Shown here: piece by piece, positions 53,363 to 62,549 of the stretch
How the letters are laid out: the number at the start of each line of letters is the position of its first letter
Position numbering within the stretch: the first letter of the stretch is position 1
NCBI RefSeq assembly: GCF_003116015.1
Contig: NZ_LGQZ01000044.1
Coordinates: forward strand, 1 to 64,000
Length of the DNA stretch: 64,000 bases
Direction of reading: 5' to 3'
Source: Azospirillum sp. TSO22-1
GTDB taxonomy: Bacteria; Pseudomonadota; Alphaproteobacteria; Azospirillales; Azospirillaceae
Program-made: the position numbers and the translations under genes
Notes under the pieces: generated by a model
Database searches by the model: none
Told to the model about the DNA's origin: nothing
Seen by the model: the letters and a program-made list of their open reading frames with translations, nothing else

Positions 53363-54748
53363 TTATCGACCTCTGCCGCGCTGGCCGCCGTCCGTCTGGA
53401 ACAGCGGCATCAGTTCGCCGAGGTGGTGAAGCTCCACGGTCCTGAGCGACGTGTCGCCCTTTCCGCCGCTCCGTCTAGCCGGAATGACCGCCGTTGAAAA
53501 CCCCAGCTTTGCGGCTTCCTTGAGGCGCGTGTCGGTCTGGCTCACCGCGCGCACCTCGCCGCTGAGGCCGATCTCGCCGAACACCACGGCGTCGGGCGGC
53601 ACCGGCTCGCCGGTCAGCGAGGAGACCAGCGCCGCCGCGACCGCGAGGTCGGCCGCCGGCTCCGTCACCTTCAGGCCGCCGGCGACGTTCAGGTACACGT
53701 CGTTGGCGCCGATCTGTACGCCGCAGCGCGCCTCCAGCACCGCCAGCACCATGGCGAGGCGGCCTGAATCCCAGCCCACCACCGCGCGCCGCGGCGTGCC
53801 GAGCGGCGAGGGGGCGACGAGAGCCTGCACCTCCACCAGCACCGGGCGCGTGCCCTCCATGCCGGCGAAGACCGCCGCGCCCGACACGTCGCCGCGCCGT
53901 TCGGCGAGGAACAGGGCGGAGGGGTTGGCGACCTCCGACAGGCCGGCGTCGCCCATCTCGAACACGCCGATCTCGTCGGTCGGGCCGAAGCGGTTCTTCA
54001 CCGCGCGCAGGATGCGGAACTGGTGGCCGCGCTCGCCCTCGAAGTAGAGGACGGTGTCGACCATGTGCTCCAGCACGCGGGGGCCGGCGATCATGCCCTC
54101 CTTGGTGACGTGGCCGACGAGCAGCAGCACGACGCCGCGCCGTTTGGCGACGCGGATCAACTCCTGCGCCGAGGCGCGCACCTGCGCCACGGTGCCGGGC
54201 GCGCTGTCCAGCGTGTCCACGTACATGGTCTGGATGGAATCGATGACGATGATTCCGGGGCAGTCGCCGCCGTCCAGCGTCGCCACGATGTCCCGCACGT
54301 TGGTGGCGGAGGCGAGGTCCACCGGCGCCGCGGCGCAGCCCAGCCGCTGGGCGCGCAGCCGCACCTGGTCCACCGCCTCCTCGCCCGAGACGTAGGCGCA
54401 GCGCCAGTCCTGCGCCAACCGGCCGACCGCCTGGAGCAGCAGGGTGGACTTGCCGATGCCCGGGTCGCCGCCGATCAGCACCGCCGAGCCGGGCACGAGG
54501 CCGCCGCCGCAGACGCGGTCGAACTCGGCGATGCCGGTCATGCGGCGCGGTGCTGGCTCCGACGCGCCGGACAGCCCGACGAACTCCAGCCGCCGGCCCT
54601 TGCCGACCCCGAGGCCCTTCGGGGCGGAGTCCGGAGCCGCCTCCTCGATCAGCGTGTTCCATTCACCGCAGCCGTCGCAGCGTCCGGCCCATTTCGGGAA
54701 CACGGAGCCGCACGACTGGCAAACGTAGCGTGTTGTCGGCTTTGCCAA
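53363..54748 (-). CDS. radA: DNA repair protein RadA
   Basis: A 461-residue RecA-related protein that drives branch migration in recombination repair. An N-terminal zinc finger (YVCQSCGSVFPKWAGRCDGC) is followed by the RecA-like core with Walker A GGDPGIGKSTLL, KNRFG in RAVKNRFGPTDEIG, and a C-terminal Lon-like domain (NVAGGLKVTEPAADLAVAAA). The start is a TTG at 54748 giving AKPTTRYVCQ, as the family usually begins; no ATG or GTG exists upstream, and a TTG at 54781 is the only alternative. Confidence 0.95.
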   Translation of the reverse strand: MAKPTTRYVCQSCGSVFPKWAGRCDGCGEWNTLIEEAAPDSAPKGLGVGKGRRLEFVGLSGASEPAPRRMTGIAEFDRVCGGGLVPGSAVLIGGDPGIGKSTLLLQAVGRLAQDWRCAYVSGEEAVDQVRLRAQRLGCAAAPVDLASATNVRDIVATLDGGDCPGIIVIDSIQTMYVDTLDSAPGTVAQVRASAQELIRVAKRRGVVLLLVGHVTKEGMIAGPRVLEHMVDTVLYFEGERGHQFRILRAVKNRFGPTDEIGVFEMGDAGLSEVANPSALFLAERRGDVSGAAVFAGMEGTRPVLVEVQALVAPSPLGTPRRAVVGWDSGRLAMVLAVLEARCGVQIGANDVYLNVAGGLKVTEPAADLAVAAALVSSLTGEPVPPDAVVFGEIGLSGEVRAVSQTDTRLKEAAKLGFSTAVIPARRSGGKGDTSLRTVELHHLGELMPLFQTDGGQRGRGR

Positions 54749-54831
54749 TGTCGTGGAGTCTGGATGTGTTGCGAAGCACAATATATAGCATGCCGTGACC
54801 CCGTCTCCTATGGGGCAAGGAAGGGATTGGC

Positions 54832-55656
54832 ATGTCGTACGAGCCGCGCGGGTACGCGACCGACACCGAGGGGCACAAGGTGCCGCTGCATGGGCCGGAG
54901 GCCTTCGAGGGACTGCGCCGCGCCGGGCGTCTGGCCTCTGGGACGCTGGACTTCATCACCGCGCACGTGACGCCGGGCGTGACCACCGGGGCGCTCGACA
55001 AGCTCATCGAGACGTTCATGCGCGACCACGGCGCCATCCCGGCGACCATCGGCTACAAGGGCTACCGGCACGCCAGCTGCATCTCGCCGAACCACGTCGT
55101 CAACCACGGCATCCCCAGCGACGACAAGCGGCTGGCGGACGGCGACATCGTCAACATCGACGTGACGGTGATCCTCGACGGCTGGTACGGCGACAACAGC
55201 CGCATGTACTTCGTCGGCGAGAAGATCGGCGTGAAGGCGCGCAAGCTGGTGGACCTCACCTACGAGGCCATGATGGCGGGCATCGCGGCGGCCAGGCCCG
55301 GCAACACGCTGGGCGACGTCGGTCACGCCATCCAGACGCTGGCCGAGGCGAACCGCTTCTCGGTGGTGCGCGAGTTCGGCGGGCACGGCATCGGCCGTAT
55401 CTTCCACGACGCGCCGCACGTCGACCATTTCGGCCGGCCGGGGCAGGGGATGACGCTGGTCCCCGGCATGGTCTTCACCATCGAGCCGATGCTGAACGCC
55501 GGCAAGCCGGACGTGAAGATCCTGTCCGACGGCTGGACCACGGTGACCCGCGACCGCTCGCTGTCGGCGCAGTTCGAACATCAGGTCGGCATCACCGAGG
55601 ACGGGTGCGAGATCTTCACCCTCTCGCCCGCCGGCCACACCAAGCCGCCCTACTGA
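54832..55656 (+). CDS. map: Methionine aminopeptidase type I
   Basis: A 274-residue metalloprotease that removes initiator methionine from new proteins. The metal ligands are in place: NIDVTVILDGWYGDNSRM (two Asp), FGGHGIGRIFHDAP (His), TIEPML (Glu) and the final Glu in QFEHQVGIT. The substrate-side HASCISPNHVVNHGIP strand is typical. The length suits type I without a zinc finger. It is divergent from radA and followed 14 bases later by two Nudix genes. Confidence 0.95.
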   Translation: MSYEPRGYATDTEGHKVPLHGPEAFEGLRRAGRLASGTLDFITAHVTPGVTTGALDKLIETFMRDHGAIPATIGYKGYRHASCISPNHVVNHGIPSDDKRLADGDIVNIDVTVILDGWYGDNSRMYFVGEKIGVKARKLVDLTYEAMMAGIAAARPGNTLGDVGHAIQTLAEANRFSVVREFGGHGIGRIFHDAPHVDHFGRPGQGMTLVPGMVFTIEPMLNAGKPDVKILSDGWTTVTRDRSLSAQFEHQVGITEDGCEIFTLSPAGHTKPPY

Positions 55657-55670
55657 CGGAGACACCCCGC

Positions 55671-56252
55671 ATGCCCAAGGACCTCAAGCCCTGGCGGGTC
55701 GCCGCCAGCCGCGACCTGCTGGACGCCTCGCCCTTCCTCAAGGTGCGGGTGGAGAGCATCGAGCTGCCGGACGGCCGGCGGATCGACGACTACTACCAGC
55801 TCGAGATGCCGTCCTTCGCCTGCATCTTCGCCGAGACCGAGGACGGTCGGGTCATCACCTACCGCCAGTACCGGCACGGGCCGCGCTGCATCACCCTGGC
55901 CTTCCCCGGCGGCCACCTGGACCCCGGCGAGGATCCGCTGGAGGCCGCCAAGCGCGAACTGCTGGAGGAAACCGGCTACGAGGGCGCCGCGTGGCAGGAT
56001 CTCGGCGGCTACATGGTCAATTCCAACCAGGGCGGGGCGGTGTCGCACATGTTCCGCGCCACCGGCTGCCGCAAGGTGGCCGAGCCCGACGCCGACGACC
56101 TGGAGGAGAGCGAGATCCTGCTCCTCACGCGGGCGGAACTGACGGCGGCGGCCGGGCGGGGCGAGTTCGCGCTGCTGACGCAGATCGCGCTGTTCGCCAT
56201 GGTGACGAACCAGGACCTCGTCCGCTCCTTCGCCGCGGGGAACGCCGGATGA
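55671..56252 (+). CDS. Nudix hydrolase, paralog 1
   Basis: A 193-residue ADP-ribose pyrophosphatase-like Nudix hydrolase. The Nudix box GHLDPGEDPLEAAKRELLEE (20 residues, followed by TG) is complete with the REUxEE core. An N-terminal antiparallel sheet region (LKVRVESIELPDGRR) is typical of the ADP-ribose/GDP-mannose subgroup. Substrates are likely nucleoside diphosphate sugars, unproven. Its stop overlaps the start of a close paralog by four bases. Confidence 0.85.
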   Translation: MPKDLKPWRVAASRDLLDASPFLKVRVESIELPDGRRIDDYYQLEMPSFACIFAETEDGRVITYRQYRHGPRCITLAFPGGHLDPGEDPLEAAKRELLEETGYEGAAWQDLGGYMVNSNQGGAVSHMFRATGCRKVAEPDADDLEESEILLLTRAELTAAAGRGEFALLTQIALFAMVTNQDLVRSFAAGNAG

Positions 56253-56824
56253 CGGCCCCCCTGGAGCCCTGGCGGGTGCTCGACAGCCGCGACGCCTACG
56301 ACGCGGAGCCCTGGCTGAAGATCCGCATCGAGACGCTGGAACTGCCCGATGGCCGCCGGGTCGAGTTCCACCAGGTCGACCAGCAGGACTTCATCATCAT
56401 CTTCGCCGAGACGGCGGACGGACGCGCCCTGCTGCTGCGCCAGTACAAGCATGGCGCCCGTCGCGTCAGCCTGACCTTCCCCGCCGGCGCGGTGGACTCC
56501 GGCGAGGATCCGCTGGACGCCGCCAAGCGCGAACTGCTGGAGGAGACCGGCTACGTTTCCGACGAATGGATCGGGTTCGGCGACTATGTCATGCAGGGCA
56601 ACCAGCGCGGCTGCGTCGCCCACATGTTCCAGGCCAGGGGGTGCCGCAAGGTGGCCGAGGCGGACTCCGGCGATCTGGAGGAGATGCGGCTCGAACTGCT
56701 CACCCGCGAGGAACTGGTCGCCGCCGCGGCGAACGGCGAGTTCGCCATCATATCGTCGCTGTGCATGCTGACGCTGGCGCTGCAGCCGGAGTTGGCCAGG
56801 GCGCTGGGCCGGCCGGTGGGGTGA
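56249..56824 (+). CDS. Nudix hydrolase, paralog 2
   Basis: A 191-residue paralog of the preceding gene, similar along its entire length (WLKIRIETLELPDGRR and GCRKVAE are shared). The Nudix box GAVDSGEDPLDAAKRELLEE is intact. Both proteins start with the same PWRV or EPWRV pattern, so this is a tandem duplication, with ATGA overlap ensuring coupled synthesis. They may form a heterodimer or have different substrates. It is convergent with mlaF. Confidence 0.85.
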   Translation: MTAPLEPWRVLDSRDAYDAEPWLKIRIETLELPDGRRVEFHQVDQQDFIIIFAETADGRALLLRQYKHGARRVSLTFPAGAVDSGEDPLDAAKRELLEETGYVSDEWIGFGDYVMQGNQRGCVAHMFQARGCRKVAEADSGDLEEMRLELLTREELVAAAANGEFAIISSLCMLTLALQPELARALGRPVG

Positions 56825-56828
56825 CCGC

Positions 56829-57605
56829 TTACAGCGCCCGGATCTGCATCTGGATCGGCCCTTCGGCGCGGCCGTGGACGAACTGGTCCACGTGGGCGTT
56901 GCCGGAGGCGTCGATGTCCCGGGCGTGGCCGGTCCAGATGATCCTGCCCTGATAGATCATCGCAATGCGGTCGGCGATCTTGCGGGCCGAGGCCATGTCG
57001 TGGGTGATGGTCACCGCGGTGGCGCCGAGGTCCTTCACGCACTTCACGATCAGCTCGTTGATCACGTCGGCCATGATCGGGTCGAGGCCGGTGGTCGGCT
57101 CGTCGAAGAAGATGATCTCCGGCTCGTCGGCGATGGCGCGGGCCAGCGCCACGCGCTTCTGCATGCCGCCCGACAGCTCGGCCGGGTACAGCTCGCCCAC
57201 CTCCGGCGTCAGGCCGACGGCGCCGAGCTTGGCCATGGCGATGTCCTTGGCCTTGGGGCGCGGCATGTGCTCGCCCTGGATCAGGCCGAAGGCGACGTTC
57301 TCCCACACCCGGATGCTGTCGAACAGCGCCGCACCCTGGAACAGCATGCCGAACTTGTGCAGCAGCTTTTCCCGCTCGCGCGAGCCCAGGCGGGTGGTCT
57401 CTTCCCCGTCGACCCGGATCGAGCCCGTGTCCGGGTGCAGCAGGCCGAGGATGCACTTCAGCATCACCGACTTGCCGGTGCCGGAACCGCCGATCACCAC
57501 CAGGGATTCGCCGCGGCCGACCTCCAGGTCGATGCCGTTCAGCACCACCTTGGGACCGAAGCGCTTGTGGACGTTGCGCAGGGCAATTTTGGGCGTGTCG
57601 GTCAT
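56829..57605 (-). CDS. mlaF: Phospholipid ABC transporter ATPase MlaF
   Basis: A 258-residue ABC ATPase of the Mla (maintenance of lipid asymmetry)/Ttg2A family. Walker A GGSGTGKS lies at about residues 39-46, the signature LSGGMQKR about 145, and Walker B IIFFDEPTTGLDP about 165. MlaF powers lipid transport between membranes together with MlaE. The ATG overlaps the mlaE stop by four bases. No mlaD, mlaB or mlaC gene is nearby. Confidence 0.92.
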   Translation of the reverse strand: MTDTPKIALRNVHKRFGPKVVLNGIDLEVGRGESLVVIGGSGTGKSVMLKCILGLLHPDTGSIRVDGEETTRLGSREREKLLHKFGMLFQGAALFDSIRVWENVAFGLIQGEHMPRPKAKDIAMAKLGAVGLTPEVGELYPAELSGGMQKRVALARAIADEPEIIFFDEPTTGLDPIMADVINELIVKCVKDLGATAVTITHDMASARKIADRIAMIYQGRIIWTGHARDIDASGNAHVDQFVHGRAEGPIQMQIRAL

Positions 57606-58378
57606 TTGGTCGAGAAGAACATTCCGGTGATCAGGTAGTTGAACACCAGGATCAGGATCGAGGCCGCCACCACCGCGTTGGTGGTCGCCTGACCGACGCC
57701 CTGGGCGCCGCCGCGCGACTTGTAGCCGAAATAGCAGCCCATCAGCGAGATGACGAAGCCGAACACCGCCGCCTTCACCAGGCCGGAGATCACGTCGACC
57801 GGCTCCAGGAACTGCCAGGTGCGGGTGATGTAGGAGGACGCGTTGAAATCCAGCCGGTAGACGCTGACCAGGAAGCCGCCGAACACGCCGATCACGTCGG
57901 CGATCAGCACCAGCAGCGGCAGCATCGTCGTGCCGGCGATCAGGCGCGGCGCCACCAGGTATTTGAACGGGTTGGTGGACAGCGTCGAGAGCGCATCGAT
58001 CTGCTCGGTCACCCGCATGGTGCCGATTTCCGCCGCCATGGCGGCGCCGATGCGCCCGGCCACCATCAGGCCGGCGAGCACCGGTCCCAGCTCGCGGGTC
58101 ACCGACAGCACGACGACGGTGGCGATGGCGCCCTCCGCCTGGAAGCGCGAGAAGCCGGAATAGCTCTGCAGCGCCAGCACCATGCCGGTGAACAGCGCGG
58201 TCAGCCCGACCACCGGCAGCGAGTAGTAGCCGATGTCGATCATCTGCCGGATGATCTGGCGCGCGTACAGCGGCGGCCGGACGCAGTGCGAGACCGAGCG
58301 GCCGGTGAACATGGCGAGCTGCCCGGTCGCTTCCAGAAAGATCAGGAAGGTGCGGCCCGTCGCGGCGAGGAAATCCAT
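57602..58378 (-). CDS. mlaE: Phospholipid ABC transporter permease MlaE
   Basis: A 258-residue permease of the MlaE family. Conserved segments are GYYSLPVVGLTALFTGMVLA, ELGPVLAGLMVAGRIGAAMA, AEIGTMRVTEQIDAL and GFVISLMGCYFGYKSRGGAQ GVGQATTNAVV (split here to keep the lengths short), as in the permease of the Mla system. Its stop and the mlaF start overlap, and its start overlaps the alr stop by one base, so alr-mlaE-mlaF are likely one transcript. Confidence 0.93.
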   Translation of the reverse strand: MDFLAATGRTFLIFLEATGQLAMFTGRSVSHCVRPPLYARQIIRQMIDIGYYSLPVVGLTALFTGMVLALQSYSGFSRFQAEGAIATVVVLSVTRELGPVLAGLMVAGRIGAAMAAEIGTMRVTEQIDALSTLSTNPFKYLVAPRLIAGTTMLPLLVLIADVIGVFGGFLVSVYRLDFNASSYITRTWQFLEPVDVISGLVKAAVFGFVISLMGCYFGYKSRGGAQGVGQATTNAVVAASILILVFNYLITGMFFSTK

Positions 58379-59496
58379 CAGGCGGTCCCGCCCACATGGA
58401 CGCGGTGGTAGCGGCGCCCCAGCGAGGTGAGGATCTCGTAGCCGATGGTGCCGGCCTCCTCCGCCACGGTGTCGACCGGGCGGTTGGGGCCGATCAGCTC
58501 GACCAGCGCGCCGGGCGCCACGGCGCCTTCGGGCAGTGCGGTTACGTCCACCGTGATCAGATCCATCGAAATCCGTCCGACCACCGGAGCCGGTATTCCG
58601 CCAACGAACACGTGCCCGCGCCCGCTCAGCGTGCGCGGGTAGCCGTCGGCGTAACCCACTGCAATGGTTGCAACTTTGCCCTTCCCCGCGACGCGGTGGG
58701 TGGCACCGTAGCCAACGGTCATAGCCGTGTCAACGCTTCGGACCTGAAGAACCCGCGCGTCGAGGCGCACCGTCGGGCGCATCGGGTTCGCCGCGGCCGG
58801 CGTCGGGTTGACGCCGTACAGCGCGCAGCCGGGCCGGACGAGGTCGAAATGGTAGGCCGGCCCGAGGAAAACGCTTGAGGAATTGGCGAGGCTGGCCGGC
58901 GCCGCCGGCAGCCGGGCGAGCGCCATGCGGAAGCGGCCGAGCTGCTGCGCGTTCATCGGCGTGTCCGCCTCGGCGCAGGCGAGGTGCGTCATCCACAGCC
59001 GGACACTCATGCCGGTCAGACGTTCCGGTTGCTCGATCAGGCAATCGAGTTCGTCCGGCCCCAGCCCGAGTCGGTTCATGCCGGTGTCGATGTGCACGAC
59101 GGCCGGCCGCGCTTCGCCGCGTTCGCGGCAGAACGCCGTCCACGCCTCGATGTCGCCGAGGTGGTTGAGCACCGGCGTGACGCCGTGCGCGGCGAACTCC
59201 GCGGCGCTTCCGGGCGGCAGGCCGCCCAGCGACAGGACCTCCGCGTCGGCGGGAAGCACGGCGCGCAGCGCGATGGCCTCCTCGACCTGTGCCACCACGA
59301 AGGTCCGGCAACCGGCGGCGAACAGGGCAGGGGCGACGCGCGACGCGCCCAGCCCGTAGGCGTCGGCCTTGACCACCGCGGCGCAGCGCGCCGGGCCGCC
59401 GACGCGGTCGCGCAGCAGCGTCCAGTTGGCGACGACGGCGTCGAGGTCGATGGTCAGCAGCGCCCCGGCGAAGGACGCGGGGTCACTCGCCGACAT
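58378..59496 (-). CDS. alr: Alanine racemase
   Basis: A 372-residue PLP enzyme making D-alanine for peptidoglycan. The PLP Lys is at about residue 43 in AAVVKADAYGLGA; the catalytic Tyr lies about residue 264 in MTVGYGATHRV; HIDTGMNRLG is the conserved barrel strand, and VVGRISMDLITVDVT is the C-terminal domain. The ATG at 59496 overlaps the dnaB end by 14 bases; an ATG three codons upstream is equally possible. Longer frames upstream are out-of-frame dnaB sequence. Confidence 0.95.
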   Translation of the reverse strand: MSASDPASFAGALLTIDLDAVVANWTLLRDRVGGPARCAAVVKADAYGLGASRVAPALFAAGCRTFVVAQVEEAIALRAVLPADAEVLSLGGLPPGSAAEFAAHGVTPVLNHLGDIEAWTAFCRERGEARPAVVHIDTGMNRLGLGPDELDCLIEQPERLTGMSVRLWMTHLACAEADTPMNAQQLGRFRMALARLPAAPASLANSSSVFLGPAYHFDLVRPGCALYGVNPTPAAANPMRPTVRLDARVLQVRSVDTAMTVGYGATHRVAGKGKVATIAVGYADGYPRTLSGRGHVFVGGIPAPVVGRISMDLITVDVTALPEGAVAPGALVELIGPNRPVDTVAEEAGTIGYEILTSLGRRYHRVHVGGTA

Positions 59497-61012
59497 CGTG
59501 GTCATGGTCGGTGTCGAGGTCGCCGAACTTGGTGTATTGGCCATCGAAATAGAGCCGCACGCTGCCGATCGGGCCGTGACGCTGCTTGGCGATGATCGCC
59601 TCGGCGGTGTTGTGCACCTCGCCGTAGCGCTTCTGCCAGTTGGCGTAACGGTCGTTGTACTTGTCTTCCGTCTCTTCCGGCCGGCGGGCCGGCTCGGCGC
59701 GCTCAAGATAGTACTGTTCGCGGTAAACGAACATCACGACGTCGGCGTCCTGCTCGATCGAGCCGGATTCGCGCAGGTCGGAGAGCTGTGGCCGCTTGTC
59801 CTCGCGCTGCTCCACCGCGCGGCTGAGCTGTGACAGCGCCAGCACCGGCAAGTCGAGTTCCTTGGCGATGGCCTTGAGGCCGCGGGTGATCTCCGAGATC
59901 TCCTGCACGCGGTTTTCCGCGCCGCGTTGCGAGGTGCCGCGCAGCAGCTGGAGGTAGTCGACCACCACGAAGCCCAGGTTGTGCGTGCGCTTCAGGCGGC
60001 GGCAGCGGGTGCGCACGGCGCTCACCGACAGGGCGGGGGTGTCGTCCACGAAGAACGGCACGCGGCCCAGCTCCTGGCTGGCCGTAATGAACTTCGGGAA
60101 ATCGCTGTCGCGGATGTCGCCGCGGCGGATCTTGTCGCCGGACACCTCGGCCTCGCCGGCGAGGATACGGGTGGCCAGCTGCTCGGCCGACATTTCCAGC
60201 GAGAAGAAGCCGACGCAGGCGCCCTCGGACCCGTTGGACTTCATGTACGCCTTGGCGGCGTTGAAGGCCATGTTGGTGGCCAGCGCCGTTTTGCCCATCG
60301 ACGGACGTCCGGCGAGGATCAGAAGGTCCGACGGGTGCAGGCCGCCGAGCTTGCGGTCGAGGTCGCGCAGGCCGCAGGTGACGCCGGTGACGTGGCTGGA
60401 GCGGCGGAACGCGGCCTCCGCCATCTCGATGGCGACCTTCAGCGATTCGGAGAAGGCGATGAAGCCGCCCTGCACGTCGCCGGTGGAGGCGAGATCGAAC
60501 AGCTGCTTCTCGGCCTGCTCGATCTGGTCCATGGCGTTGGAGTCGAGGTCGTGCTCGTACGCCTCGTTCACCATGTCCGTGCCGACCTCGATCAGCTGCC
60601 GGCGCAGGAACAGGTCGTGGATCGTCTTGCCGTAGTCGGCGGCGTTGATCACCGTCACCACGCCGGCGGCGAGGCTGGCCAGATAGGCGCCGCCGCCGCC
60701 CTCCTCCGCGAACTGCGGGTCGTTCTCGAAATACGCCTTCAGCGTCACCGGGTTGGCGACCTGCCCGCGCTCGATCAGCTTGGAGATCGCCTCGTAGATC
60801 TTCAGGTGGCCCGGGTCGTAGAAGTGCTGCGGGCGCAGGAACTCGCTGACCTTCTCGTACGCCTTGTTGTTGACCAGGATGGCGCCCAGCAGCGCCTGCT
60901 CCGCCTCCTCGTTGTGGGGGGCGGAGCGGTACTCGGGCGCGGGGCGGCCGGAAGCGGCGCGGGCGGCGGTTCCGTCGATCACGCGGGGCTCGAAGGTGGG
61001 CTTGTTGTCCAT
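59483..61012 (-). CDS. dnaB: Replicative DNA helicase
   Basis: A 509-residue hexameric helicase of the replisome. The N-terminal domain (PHNEEAEQALLGAILVNN) is joined by a linker to the RecA-like motor with Walker A AGRPSMGKTALATNMA (about residue 231), Walker B-like VVVDYLQLLRG, LKAIAKELDLPVLALSQLSR and the arginine-finger region ADVVMFVYREQYY. The length is typical and there is no intein. ATG at 61012 is preferred over a GTG three codons upstream. Confidence 0.96.
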   Translation of the reverse strand: MDNKPTFEPRVIDGTAARAASGRPAPEYRSAPHNEEAEQALLGAILVNNKAYEKVSEFLRPQHFYDPGHLKIYEAISKLIERGQVANPVTLKAYFENDPQFAEEGGGGAYLASLAAGVVTVINAADYGKTIHDLFLRRQLIEVGTDMVNEAYEHDLDSNAMDQIEQAEKQLFDLASTGDVQGGFIAFSESLKVAIEMAEAAFRRSSHVTGVTCGLRDLDRKLGGLHPSDLLILAGRPSMGKTALATNMAFNAAKAYMKSNGSEGACVGFFSLEMSAEQLATRILAGEAEVSGDKIRRGDIRDSDFPKFITASQELGRVPFFVDDTPALSVSAVRTRCRRLKRTHNLGFVVVDYLQLLRGTSQRGAENRVQEISEITRGLKAIAKELDLPVLALSQLSRAVEQREDKRPQLSDLRESGSIEQDADVVMFVYREQYYLERAEPARRPEETEDKYNDRYANWQKRYGEVHNTAEAIIAKQRHGPIGSVRLYFDGQYTKFGDLDTDHDHDVGE

Positions 61013-61141
61013 GTCCGGCACTCTACCAAACGGCTGCGCCGGGGGCCTGTGCCAAGCGCGGAGGGCTCCCCGAAAAACCTGTGCACAACTTTCATCCCCA
61101 TGTGCAGAAGAGCGGGGATAAACGCCCGAACGCCCCCAGAG

Positions 61142-62377
61142 TCAAGCGCTTGCGCGATTGCGCCGCGGGGCGTTCTCGGCAGCCGCGAGCGCACGTTCGG
61201 TCTCCAGCATGTAGCCTCGGGTCAGCGGCACCGCCCCGACGGCGCGCGCCATCTGGATCTGCATCACCATGTGCCCCTGGTAGCGGAAGGCGATCTCGGC
61301 GCCCGCCAGATAGAACTCCCACATGCGCACGAACCGCTCGTCGTAGAGCTTGGCCGCCTCCTCCCGCCGCGCCAGGAAGCGTTCGCGCCAGTGCCGCAAG
61401 GTCTCGGCGTAGTGCAGGCGCAGGACCTCCACGTCGGTGGTCCACAGCCCGGCGCGCTCGATGCGGGGGACCACCTCGGACAGCGCCGGAGAATAGCCGC
61501 CGGGAAAGATGTACTTGCGGAACCACGGGTTGGTCGTGCCCGGCCCCTCGCTGCGGCCGATGGAGTGCAGCAGCGCCACGCCGTCGTCGGCCAGCCGGTC
61601 GCGCACCGTGTCGAAGAAGGTGCGGTAGTGCGGCGCGCCGACATGCTCGAACATGCCGACCGAGACGATGCGGTCGAAGCGGCCGGTGACGGCGCGGTAG
61701 TCGCACAGCTCGAACCGCACGCGGTCGGACAGGCCGGCCGACTCGGCGCGCTCGCGGGCGACGGCCAGCTGCTCGGTGGACAGCGTGATGCCGGTGACCC
61801 GCACCCCGGCGTGCTTCGCGAGATACAGCGCCATGCCGCCCCAGCCGCAGCCGACGTCCAGCACGTGGTGGCCGGGGTGCAGCAGCAGCTTGGCGGCGAT
61901 GTGCCGCTTCTTGGCCAGCTGCGCCTCGTCCAGGCTCATGCCCGGCTCCGCGAAGTAGGCGCAGGAGTATTGCAGGTCGCGGTCGAGGAACAGCTCGTAC
62001 AGCCGCCGCGACAGGTCGTAGTGGTGGGCGACGTTGCTGCGCGCGCGGCGCAGCGGGTTGTGCTGCTCGACGGAGCGCAGGAGCGGCGCCAGACGGTCGC
62101 GCAGCGGCCCGGTGAGGCCATCGACGGTCACGCCGTCGGACAGCAGCGCCAGCAGGTCGTACAGACCGCCGCCCTCGATGCTGAGGCGGCCGTCCATGTA
62201 CGCCTCGCCGAAGCTCAGGCGCGGGGAGAGGACCAGTTGCCGGTGCAGCGCCGCGTCATACAGGTGCAGCGTGAGCGTCGGGGCGCCGGGGCCGATCCGG
62301 TGGGTTTTCCCCCGGGCGTCGACGAGCGTCAGGCCGCCGCGGGTCAGTGCGGCGTTCAGCAGGCGGGCGAAGAGCAT
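61142..62377 (-). CDS. cfa: Cyclopropane-fatty-acyl-phospholipid synthase
   Basis: A 411-residue SAM-dependent enzyme that adds a methylene bridge to membrane fatty acids. The SAM motif VLDVGCGWGGMALYLAKHAG is near residue 168 (20 residues quoted); SVGMFEHVG carries the acidic residue of the active site, and NPWFRKYIFPGGYSP and VEVLRLHYAETLRHW follow, as in CFA synthases. It lies between rplI and dnaB, an unusual place, and is preceded by its own leader hairpin. A terminator upstream ends rplI, so cfa is probably separately transcribed. Confidence 0.94.
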   Translation of the reverse strand: MLFARLLNAALTRGGLTLVDARGKTHRIGPGAPTLTLHLYDAALHRQLVLSPRLSFGEAYMDGRLSIEGGGLYDLLALLSDGVTVDGLTGPLRDRLAPLLRSVEQHNPLRRARSNVAHHYDLSRRLYELFLDRDLQYSCAYFAEPGMSLDEAQLAKKRHIAAKLLLHPGHHVLDVGCGWGGMALYLAKHAGVRVTGITLSTEQLAVARERAESAGLSDRVRFELCDYRAVTGRFDRIVSVGMFEHVGAPHYRTFFDTVRDRLADDGVALLHSIGRSEGPGTTNPWFRKYIFPGGYSPALSEVVPRIERAGLWTTDVEVLRLHYAETLRHWRERFLARREEAAKLYDERFVRMWEFYLAGAEIAFRYQGHMVMQIQMARAVGAVPLTRGYMLETERALAAAENAPRRNRASA

Positions 62378-62417
62378 GCCATCGTCTCCTCAGCCAAAGG
62401 CTGGGATGGGCGATGGC
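62378..62417 (-). promoter_or_regulatory. Nested hairpin covering the cfa ribosome-binding site
   Basis: On the minus strand GCCATCG (62417-62411) can pair with CGATGGC (62384-62378), the bases immediately before the cfa ATG. Inside is a CAGCC-TTT-GGCTG hairpin. The AGGAGA ribosome-binding site lies between the two, so the structure could limit initiation. Confidence 0.4.
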
Positions 62418-62483
62418 CTTAGGGTAGAGCGCGTTCGGCGAGGGAGAATGACTCTTTCGCCATACCCTGGTCCGCGCATACGG

Positions 62484-62516
62484 AAAACCGCCCGGCCCCC
62501 TTGCGGGAGCGGGCGG
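62484..62516 (-). terminator. Terminator of rplI
   Basis: On the minus strand CCGCCCG and CGGGCGG (62516-62510 with 62494-62488) close an inner CTCCC/GGGGG stem and a GCAA loop with one bulge, then TTTTCC. It is 34 bases after the rplI stop. Confidence 0.8.
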
Positions 62517-62549
62517 CGTCCGGACGAGCGTGACGGGAGGGGAGGAGGA

